Assembly (NCBI GenBank): GCA_026196445.1
Contig: JAPHTE010000295.1
Location: 1 to 8,721 of the forward strand
Length of the DNA: 8,721 nt
Direction of reading: 5' to 3'
Source of the DNA: Lysobacterales bacterium
GTDB lineage: Bacteria; Pseudomonadota; Gammaproteobacteria; Xanthomonadales; SZUA-36
Below the pieces are notes generated by a model. It made no database searches and was not told where the DNA came from. It was given only the letters and a program-made list of their open reading frames with translations. The translations under genes were made by a program, and so were the position numbers. Positions 1 to 5,364 of this stretch are shown here, piece by piece (the first letter of the stretch is position 1; every line of letters begins with the position of its first letter).

Positions 1-164
1 TCGTGCCGTTATCGGTGGTGGGCAGGTTTGCAAAGGCCGGCATTGCGCTGGAACGGGGGTCCCTGGTTAATCGAAGCGACCATCGGCTATGCAGGGGACC
101 CTGTTGCCTGGCAATGGTTCTTTCTATGCCCGGGTTTTGGCAATTAACCTTGCAGCTGGATATG

Positions 165-173
165 TGATATGTT
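165..173 (+). promoter_or_regulatory. Possible extended -10 element for the 250-675 gene
   Basis: The sequence reads TG-A-TATGTT, an extended -10 pattern with the hexamer at 168-173. It lies about 77 bases before the preferred ATG at 250. No good -35 is present at 17 bp spacing, although TTGGCA occurs further upstream at 137-142. The same TATGTT hexamer appears in the candidate promoter of the downstream transporter. This is pattern recognition only. Bases 1-164 contain short open stretches in two forward frames ending near 147 and 170, but no recognisable protein. Confidence 0.2.
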
Positions 174-249
174 CCTTTTCCAGTGTGGTGGAAATTCCAC
201 CCGCAAAGCTGCATCATGCTGTGCAGGTCAGTCACGGGAAAGGTCGGTA

Positions 250-675
250 ATGGAAGGCAAGGTCACAATTTCGGTGTTGCAGGAAAGTCACGAGGGGAGC
301 GCTGGTAATGACTGGAAATACCAGCTTGAAGTCAAGGTGTTCAACCGCGGACTTCAGGGCCAGGGTGTCATCGAGGTTGCCAAGCACAACTTGCCATCAG
401 GCACCACCCAGGCACCCCCCGGCCCCCCAGCCCCGGTCGAAATACCGATCGGTGACAGCAGTAACGATATTAAGGTCAAGTTCCGCCTCGAAGCACACGA
501 GGTTGATTTATTCCGTAACGATGTTGGCGTTACCGATATCGACCTGAACCTGGCTTGCCCGCAACCGGGTGAGGAACCGCTGGTCCTGGAACGGGACATA
601 TCGGTTGGTGTTTCCGATTCGGGCAGAGACTCGGTCGTTACGCTAGGCATCAGGCTGGTCCTTTCCTGTGACTAG
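250..675 (+). CDS. Hypothetical small beta-rich protein, 141 aa
   Basis: I do not recognise this protein. The chosen ATG at 250 follows a purine-rich GGGAAAGG stretch (236-243) at about 6 bp spacing. An in-frame ATG at 169 would add 27 residues with no ribosome binding site and an unconvincing Cys-rich N-terminus. The product has no signal peptide or membrane segment, so it is predicted to be soluble and cytoplasmic. It has alternating hydrophobic and polar residues typical of beta strands, such as KVTISVLQ, YQLEVKVF, IKVKFRLEA, RDISVGV and VTLGIRLVLSC. A proline-rich loop (QAPPGPPAP, about residues 51-59) interrupts it. The overall pattern suggests a single beta-sandwich or C2-like domain, which is inference only. 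It has one Cys mid-chain and one near the C-terminus. It stands alone, 167 bp before the transporter gene and in the same orientation, so co-transcription is possible. Confidence 0.6.
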   Translation: MEGKVTISVLQESHEGSAGNDWKYQLEVKVFNRGLQGQGVIEVAKHNLPSGTTQAPPGPPAPVEIPIGDSSNDIKVKFRLEAHEVDLFRNDVGVTDIDLNLACPQPGEEPLVLERDISVGVSDSGRDSVVTLGIRLVLSCD

Positions 676-783
676 CGGCCACTTATAAAACCAGGTTTCT
701 CACACACCCGGATGCCAGGCAAATGGGCCAGCCACGGTGAATAAATTTATCGGCAGAACGTGCTGAATCAGGTACGAAGCTCA

Positions 784-812
784 TTGTAATTGATCTTGAT
801 TACTCGTATGTT
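784..812 (+). promoter_or_regulatory. Candidate sigma70-type promoter of the POT transporter
   Basis: TTGTAA (784-789) and TATGTT (807-812) are separated by exactly 17 bp. Each matches the consensus at four of six positions. The ATG at 843 follows about 30 bp later, leaving a leader of roughly 23 bases. The surrounding 167-bp gap is AT-richer than the coding DNA. No clear terminator for the preceding gene was seen. Confidence 0.35.
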
Positions 813-842
813 TAGCCCTCTCCAAAAACCTGAAGAATCATT

Positions 843-2246
843 ATGAACAATAATAATTCTGCCGCCGGCATCGGCGGTTTCCCGCGCACTTTCTGGACTG
901 CCAACTTCGTCGAATTGCTGGAACGCGCTGCCTATTACGGCGTATTTATCGTTATTACGCTATATCTTTCGAGAATTCTTGGTTTCAATGACGTTGAGGC
1001 TGCCTGGATTTCCGGCGCATTCTCGGCCGGCCTTTATTTTTTGCCGACCTTTACCGGTGCGTTGGCCGACAAGATGGGGTTCCGCAATGCGCTTATGCTG
1101 GCCTTTACATTACTCAGCATCGGTTACCTGAGCCTGGCCCTGTTCCCGTTGGCGCTGGAGCAACATGGCCTGGTTGAGTACGGCCGCAAGGCCACCTTTA
1201 CCGGTTTGCGCGAAGCCGACATCCGCTGGGCGATCATACCGATCATGGTCGTGATCATGATCGGCGGTTCATTCATCAAGGCGGTCATCACCGGCACGGT
1301 GGCGACGACTACCACGGCGGCGAACCGCGCCAAGGGTTATGCGATCTTCTACATGATGGTCAACGTCGGCGCCTTCTCCGGCAAGACCATCGTCAAGCCG
1401 CTGCGTGAGTCCATGGGTGACATGGGAATGGTCAACCTGAACTACTTCGCCGCCACAATGACGTTCATGGCGCTGCTCAGCATCATTTTCTTCTTCAAAA
1501 ACGTCGAACGCAGCGGCGAGGCCAAGACCATGGAACAGGTGTTGAAGGCCTTGTGGAAGGTGCTGACCAACGGCCGTTTGATCTTCCTGATCCTGATCAT
1601 CACCGGGTTCTGGATGGTGCAACACCAGCTGTACGCCACGATGCCGAAGTACGTGCTGAGGATGGCGGGCGAGGGTGCGTCACCATCCTGGTACGCCAAC
1701 GTCAACCCCTTCGTGGTGGTTTGCACAGTGGGGGCCGTTACCGCGCTCATGAAAAACAAGACCGCGTTGTTCTCGATGACGGTCGGCATGTTCATCATGC
1801 CGGTTTCGGCGCTGTCGATGGCTTCAGGCAACCTGTTGACGGGCACCGTCGACATCGGAGCCATCAGCTTCCACCCGATCGCCTTCATGATGATCGTCGG
1901 CATCATGTTCCAGGGCCTGGCGGAATCGTTTATTTCACCACGGTTCCTGGAGTATTTTTCCCTGCAGGCACCCAAAGGTGAAGAGGGAATGTACCTGGGC
2001 TTTTCACACCTGCATTCATTTATCAGCTCGATTCTGGGCTTTGGTATATCAGGCTATCTGCTGGATGCCTACTGCCCCGACCCACGGAAGTTCGCCAGCC
2101 ACGAGGCCTGGCAGGCGGCGGCCAGTAACGCGCATTACATCTGGTATGTGTTTGCCGGCATCGCGCTGACATCGGCCATTGCGCTGATTATCTACGGCCG
2201 AATCGTCAACCGGCTGGATGCGAAAAAGGCGGTCGGGCACGCGTAA
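843..2246 (+). CDS. POT/PTR-family proton-coupled transporter (MFS), atypical
   Basis: This 467-residue protein is an inner-membrane transporter of the proton-dependent oligopeptide transporter family, part of the major facilitator superfamily. The family imports di- and tripeptides or other small solutes with protons. Visible hallmarks are the TM1 ExxER motif (E24, E27, R28) followed by YYG (31-33), and an MFS loop motif GALADKMGFRN (72-82). The TM4 lysine (K146, in GGSFIKAVITG) is also present, as is a PTR-like segment YMMVNVGAF (170-178). A TM10 segment ESFISPRFLEYF (361-372) then leads into APKGEEGMYLG, matching the family's ExFxSP...AP pattern. Length and 12-14 hydrophobic segments fit the family. 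The arginine that normally follows YYG-M in bacterial peptide transporters (PepT R33/R34) is Phe35 here, so peptide specificity is doubtful. The start is set by the Asn-rich MNNNN head, with a weak GAAGAA ribosome site 5-10 bp upstream. Confidence 0.88.
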   Translation: MNNNNSAAGIGGFPRTFWTANFVELLERAAYYGVFIVITLYLSRILGFNDVEAAWISGAFSAGLYFLPTFTGALADKMGFRNALMLAFTLLSIGYLSLALFPLALEQHGLVEYGRKATFTGLREADIRWAIIPIMVVIMIGGSFIKAVITGTVATTTTAANRAKGYAIFYMMVNVGAFSGKTIVKPLRESMGDMGMVNLNYFAATMTFMALLSIIFFFKNVERSGEAKTMEQVLKALWKVLTNGRLIFLILIITGFWMVQHQLYATMPKYVLRMAGEGASPSWYANVNPFVVVCTVGAVTALMKNKTALFSMTVGMFIMPVSALSMASGNLLTGTVDIGAISFHPIAFMMIVGIMFQGLAESFISPRFLEYFSLQAPKGEEGMYLGFSHLHSFISSILGFGISGYLLDAYCPDPRKFASHEAWQAAASNAHYIWYVFAGIALTSAIALIIYGRIVNRLDAKKAVGHA

Positions 2247-2261
2247 AAATCGTTGCGAGCA

Positions 2262-3533
2262 TTAACGCCTGCCAGACCTTGGCCGTTTGGCAGGTCGTCG
2301 CACCTCTTCGATCGTGACCCTGGGCACGTGGGTCAGGGCGGCCATCAGTTGGCCATCGATACATACGGGGACGAAATGCGGCCGTTTGATTCGCTCGCCC
2401 TTGCTGTTCCTTTTTATACGGATGGGATTTAATAATTTCCTGGAAATTCCCATGCTGACATCCGGCGCAATAACCACGCCGTCTTCAGTGACTTCATAGA
2501 TGCGTTCCGGCGGGTAACCGGACGCCGAGTTCAGTCCGCCATCAGCGCACATGGCAGCCAGGCGGGTTCCGTCTTTACCGAGCCACGCAATTTCCAGGCG
2601 GATCTTGTTGGCTGTTTCCAGAAAGATTTTATTCGCGTCGGTATCTTCGGCCAGCTTGTCGATAGCCGATACCAGGCGGACGTCTTCGCGCGCGTAATTT
2701 TCCCTTGCGGTACCAGCGGAAATATAACCGCTAACACCCATCGGTACGGCCGCCAGGTCCGCGGTTTCCATTACCTTCAACTTGGCCTGGAGGATTGCGA
2801 TCTTGGCGGAGATGTACTCGTCCTCGGTTTCCAGCTGCCTGCCAACTTCAACAGCTTCGAGCACGTATCGCTCCGCCAGCTGAAAATAGTTGCTGTACTC
2901 CTGCCCGATAGAAGCGAAATAGTCACTGCCGTCATCGCGGTCAAAACTGTCAAAATAGTCGCCGGCATTGGCCGTGTAATCACCCTTCAAGCCATCGCCG
3001 CTCATCAGGTTCACCGCGATGTTGATCAGGGTGGTGACGTACTCGATGCTCGGGTACTGGCCGCGTTCGCGCAGAATTTCCAGCGCCCGGTCGAAATATT
3101 CCGTGCGATTAGTCAGGCTGGGGCTCCACCGGCTATAGGCATAACCGATGTTCATGCTGATCTCGTAGGCCTCTCCACCGGATTTCCCGAAAGCCGTCGT
3201 CGTGCGTTCGAGCGCTTCTTTCAGCACCTTGGTGGCCTTGCGGTATTCACCACTTTCATACAGCACCTGGCCAAGGCGGTGCATCAACTTGACCGTGGCC
3301 GGGTCGTTTTCGCCAAGAGACTTCTCCGTGTAGTCCAGCAGGTATTCGACGGCATCGGCCTGCTTACCCCTGGCCATTGCCGATTCGTACCTGGAGAGCA
3401 TTTTACGCTTGTCCGCGTCGGTTACTGCAGCGAGGACCACGTTGGCTGTGAACAAGCAGCAAAGGCATAACAGCACGCCAGTTGTAAGCCGGTCAGCGAG
3501 ATGAAAATGGCTGCTTGATCTTGACCTGTTCAT
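2262..3533 (-). CDS. Exported TPR-repeat protein with unidentified C-terminal domain
   Basis: The 423-residue product begins with a signal peptide: a basic start, a hydrophobic core at about residues 18-34 (VLLCLCCLFTANVVLA) and a plausible cleavage site after A35 or A36. Residues about 45-175 contain helical pairs of TPR type (for example LMHRLGQVLYESGEYRKATKVLKEALER). These resemble the longer kinesin-light-chain class and are usually protein-interaction scaffolds. Residues about 180-215 form an Asp/Tyr/Phe/Ser-rich insert (GDYFDSFDRDDGSDYF), then helices resume. The last 110 residues (about 315-423) look like a small beta domain ending in a basic Arg-rich tail; I cannot name it. ATG codons occur at 3533 and 3539 and neither has a Shine-Dalgarno. 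Both give the same signal peptide. Upstream in-frame codons (to 3743) encode a proline/glycine stretch through an intergenic hairpin and are rejected. It converges on the POT gene with a 15-bp gap. Its partner is unknown and its location is probably periplasmic. Confidence 0.72.
   Translation of the reverse strand: MNRSRSSSHFHLADRLTTGVLLCLCCLFTANVVLAAVTDADKRKMLSRYESAMARGKQADAVEYLLDYTEKSLGENDPATVKLMHRLGQVLYESGEYRKATKVLKEALERTTTAFGKSGGEAYEISMNIGYAYSRWSPSLTNRTEYFDRALEILRERGQYPSIEYVTTLINIAVNLMSGDGLKGDYTANAGDYFDSFDRDDGSDYFASIGQEYSNYFQLAERYVLEAVEVGRQLETEDEYISAKIAILQAKLKVMETADLAAVPMGVSGYISAGTARENYAREDVRLVSAIDKLAEDTDANKIFLETANKIRLEIAWLGKDGTRLAAMCADGGLNSASGYPPERIYEVTEDGVVIAPDVSMGISRKLLNPIRIKRNSKGERIKRPHFVPVCIDGQLMAALTHVPRVTIEEVRRPAKRPRSGRR
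2268..2294. terminator. Hairpin between convergent genes, possible bidirectional terminator
   Basis: CCTGCCA (2268-2274) and TGGCAGG (2288-2294) are perfect inverted repeats. A G-T pair and an AC/GT pair extend the stem to about 10 bp around a 7-base loop. It sits just after the transporter stop, inside the last codons of the convergent TPR gene. There is no adjacent T-run on the + strand. On the - strand a T5 run lies about 20 bases beyond the hairpin, so it is not a classical intrinsic terminator. Confidence 0.3.
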
Positions 3534-3557
3534 GACCATGGGAATTTTAGCCCAGCA

Positions 3558-3573
3558 GGCCAAATGATTGGCC
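3558..3573. repeat. Perfect 6-bp inverted repeat upstream of the TPR gene
   Basis: GGCCAA-ATGA-TTGGCC is a perfect inverted repeat about 20-25 bp before the start of the TPR gene. It could be an operator half-site pair or a leader hairpin. Between it and the start codon lies TAAAAT (minus strand, 3549-3544), which resembles a -10 box. If used, the transcript would be almost leaderless, which would fit the missing ribosome binding site. No -35 at proper spacing was found. Confidence 0.35.
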
Positions 3574-3663
3574 CATTTAAGATGTAAAGTCAGGTAAATC
3601 AGGGTGGCTGGAAGCGGGCTACGGAAAGCGCCCCGCTTGAATCTGGTGATACTGGAACAATAC

Positions 3664-3689
3664 CCACCGGGGCCAGGTGGACCCGGTGG
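3664..3689 (-). terminator. GC-rich hairpin after the 4-TM gene, possible terminator
   Basis: CCACCGGG (3664-3671) pairs perfectly with CCCGGTGG (3682-3689) around a 10-base loop. It lies 16 bp beyond the stop of the minus-strand membrane-protein gene (3706). On that strand it is followed by the moderately T-rich TATTGTT, so a weak intrinsic terminator is plausible. It is also why a spurious PPGPPGPGG stretch appears when the TPR frame is read upstream. Confidence 0.4.
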
Positions 3690-3705
3690 AATCTGCACTA
3701 TCCGT

Positions 3706-4140
3706 TCAGCGCAATACGCCTTTCTTGTCCATGGCGCGCGCATAGAAGAGGAGGAACAGCGCTATCACCCAGATAACGGCTGTGAAGATGACAGCGGCTT
3801 CACCCATGACCTTCGCTCCGTTCATCAGTACGAAGTTGTAAACGGTGCTGATTGCAAGGCCGAGGACGGCTGCGCCGAACAACCATACCGCCCAGGACTT
3901 GCGCATCAGTAAGAATAGTGAGCCAAGCAATGAACCCCACACGGCTATTGCCCAGGCGGCGTCCATCCAGGCGGGAAAGCCATAAAAATACTCGAGTTGT
4001 TCAGCCGTGAACTGGCTCATGTACGACTCGAGACGTAACTGCGTTGCGGTATAATCGAAGGCGCCGACCAGGTTCCATAACAGGGCCAGTATGCCGACGA
4101 CCCACAGGTGAATCGGTGCTTTTTGTGTCGCTGCGTTCAT
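3706..4140 (-). CDS. Conserved four-helix inner-membrane protein
   Basis: The 144-residue product has four hydrophobic segments at about residues 11-28, 58-79, 83-105 and 115-133. Between TM1 and TM2 is a 30-residue aromatic and acidic loop (YMSQFTAEQLEYFYGFPAWMDAAWA). The C-terminus is short and basic (YARAMDKKGVLR). I recall similar small proteins in proteobacteria, often named 'sugar transporter' or uncharacterised membrane protein without experimental support, so no substrate is claimed. The ATG at 4140 is fixed by a strong GGAGGG (4147-4152) 6 bases upstream. An upstream ATG at 4188 has no such site and is rejected. It is divergent from the GTPase gene across a 191-bp gap and is followed by the TPR gene 172 bp downstream on the same strand. 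Confidence 0.8.
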   Translation of the reverse strand: MNAATQKAPIHLWVVGILALLWNLVGAFDYTATQLRLESYMSQFTAEQLEYFYGFPAWMDAAWAIAVWGSLLGSLFLLMRKSWAVWLFGAAVLGLAISTVYNFVLMNGAKVMGEAAVIFTAVIWVIALFLLFYARAMDKKGVLR

Positions 4141-4146
4141 GTCAAT

Positions 4147-4152
4147 CCCTCC
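4147..4152 (-). promoter_or_regulatory. Strong ribosome binding site of the 4-TM gene
   Basis: On the minus strand GGAGGG lies 6 bases before the ATG at 4140. This is the clearest Shine-Dalgarno in the window and decides the start against the upstream ATG at 4188. Confidence 0.75.
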
Positions 4153-4175
4153 AGGTATTCTTCCCCATATCTTCA

Positions 4176-4184
4176 ATAATAGCA
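4176..4184 (-). promoter_or_regulatory. Candidate extended -10 of the 4-TM gene
   Basis: Read on the minus strand, TG-C-TATTAT occurs about 36 bases before the start codon. TATTAT matches the -10 consensus at five of six positions and has the extended TGn. No good -35 is seen 17 bp upstream, as is common with extended -10 promoters. Confidence 0.3.
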
Positions 4185-4245
4185 GCACTCACAAATACCG
4201 CTGCTTAAAATTATCCGGTCAGCAGATTTGGAGGTCCGGCAACGC

Positions 4246-4273
4246 TTGCCAGTTGCGCGGAATCGTCTAACAT
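4246..4273 (+). promoter_or_regulatory. Candidate promoter of the TGS-domain GTPase
   Basis: TTGCCA (4246-4251, five of six) and TAACAT (4268-4273, four of six) are spaced by 16 bp. They lie in the divergent intergenic region about 60 bp upstream of the GTPase ATG. Confidence 0.35.
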
Positions 4274-4288
4274 ACTGAAGCAACCGTT

Positions 4289-4314
4289 ACCCGGCTGTCG
4301 CCGGCACCCGGCTG
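4289..4314 (+). repeat. Short direct repeat and hairpin in the GTPase leader
   Basis: ACCCGGCTG occurs twice (4289-4297 and 4306-4314), 17 bp apart from start to start. Overlapping the first copy, CCGGC-TGTC-GCCGG (4291-4304) is a perfect 5-bp stem with a tetraloop. It falls in the likely 5' leader just before the GTPase start. It may be a protein-binding site, a leader structure or chance in GC-rich DNA. Confidence 0.3.
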
Positions 4315-4331
4315 GTGTTAACAGGCCAGAT

Positions 4332-5354
4332 ATGCCAACAAACGTCACACCCGAATACAAGAAAGCCGAACAGGCCTACCGCCAGGCGCGGGAGCCCAGG
4401 GACCGGCTGGATTGCCTGAAAGAACTGCTGCGCACGATTCCCAAGCACAAGGGTACCGAGCACGTACAGGCCGATATCAAGACCCGTATCAAGCAGTTGA
4501 CGGAAGAGTTGGCGGGACCGAAGAAGGGGGGCCGCCGCAGCGGGCCGTCACACGTCGTGCGACCCGAGGGCGCCGCCCAGTTATGCCTTTTGGGACCGCC
4601 CAACGCTGGTAAGTCCAGCCTGCACGTACGCCTGACCGGCTCACGCAGTGATGTCGGGCCATACCCGTTCACCACGCACCTGCCGGTCGCCGGAATGCTT
4701 GCGCATGACGACATCCACTTCCAGCTGGTGGACCTGCCGCCGGTATCGAGCGAGTTCATGGAGCCATGGCTGGTCAACGCGTTACAGCCGGCCGACGGCG
4801 TATTGCTGGTGATCGACCTCGCCGACCCGGACTGCCTGGAGCACGTGCCGGCAATACTGGAACGGCTGGCGGAGAAAAAAGTTTTCCTCAGGGCGTCGTG
4901 GCCGGGGCTGAACCCGGATCGGGTCCAGGAACCGGCAGATACCGAAGAGTTGTTTTATCAATACCTGCCAACGGTTTTGATCGCCAACAAGAGTGACCTG
5001 GATCCCGACCCCGAAGAAGTCGAGGTGCTGGAGGAACTGCTTGGTTTGCGGTTTCCGGCCCTGACGGTGTCGGCTGAAACCGGGCAGGGCCTGGATGAAG
5101 TGGGCGCATTCCTGTTTGATGCCCTGGAAATCATCCGGGTCTACACCAAGACGCCCGGTAAACCACCGGACACGGACAAGCCCTTCACGGTGCGGCGTGG
5201 CGGCACGGTGTATGACGTCGCCAGGCTGGTGCACCGGGACATCGCCAGGACCCTGAAGTTTGCACGCATGTGGGGTCGGGACGTGTTCGACGGCCAGCAG
5301 GTCGGCCCGGACCATGCCGTTTCAGACGGCGATACCATCGAACTGCATTTTTAA
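4332..5354 (+). CDS. DRG/Obg-like GTPase with C-terminal TGS domain
   Basis: This 340-residue cytoplasmic GTPase belongs to the TRAFAC class near the Obg/DRG family, whose members bind ribosomes or RNA. Residues about 7-62 form a charged helical N-terminus. They include a stretch (KHKGTEHVQADIKTRIKQL) resembling the helical region before the G domain of eukaryotic and archaeal DRG proteins; there is no Obg glycine-rich N domain. The G domain shows G1 GPPNAGKSS (88-96), G2 YPFTT (111-115), G3 DLPP (134-137), G4 NKSD (219-222) and G5 SAE (247-249). Residues about 271-340 are a TGS domain (FTVRRGGTVYDVARLVHRDI ... DGDTIELHF), which typically contacts RNA or regulatory ligands. The G3 motif lacks the usual glycine of DxxG. 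The ATG at 4332 follows an AGG at 4323-4325; the site is modest. It converges on the cytochrome gene with a 10-bp gap. Confidence 0.88.
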   Translation: MPTNVTPEYKKAEQAYRQAREPRDRLDCLKELLRTIPKHKGTEHVQADIKTRIKQLTEELAGPKKGGRRSGPSHVVRPEGAAQLCLLGPPNAGKSSLHVRLTGSRSDVGPYPFTTHLPVAGMLAHDDIHFQLVDLPPVSSEFMEPWLVNALQPADGVLLVIDLADPDCLEHVPAILERLAEKKVFLRASWPGLNPDRVQEPADTEELFYQYLPTVLIANKSDLDPDPEEVEVLEELLGLRFPALTVSAETGQGLDEVGAFLFDALEIIRVYTKTPGKPPDTDKPFTVRRGGTVYDVARLVHRDIARTLKFARMWGRDVFDGQQVGPDHAVSDGDTIELHF

Positions 5355-5364
5355 TTCAGACCCG

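Noticed and set aside
1..170. Possible 3' end of an upstream gene in forward frame 1 (to 147) or 3 (to 170)
   Set aside because: Both frames are open from the window edge but short and without recognisable protein features; neither can be preferred.
169..249. N-terminal extension of the 141-residue protein from ATG 169
   Set aside because: It has no ribosome binding site, its Cys-rich content differs from the rest, and a possible -10 box overlaps this ATG.
1442..1975. Minus-strand 177-codon frame opposite the transporter
   Set aside because: It lies wholly within the POT gene, whose membrane segments are continuous; this is a shadow frame.
3456..3467. Lipoprotein signal (Cys cluster LLCLCC) in the TPR protein
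   Set aside because: No residue before the cysteines fits the L-[AS]-[GA]-C lipobox, and a normal cleavage site follows after the hydrophobic core.
3534..3743. Upstream extension of the TPR gene containing a collagen-like PPGPPGPGG stretch
   Set aside because: The stretch is a reading through the GC-rich hairpin at 3664-3689. The signal peptide starts at the later ATG and the extension overlaps the end of the 4-TM gene.
4782..5315. Minus-strand 177-codon frame opposite the GTPase
   Set aside because: It overlaps the G4, G5 and TGS coding region of a well-supported GTPase and resembles no protein.
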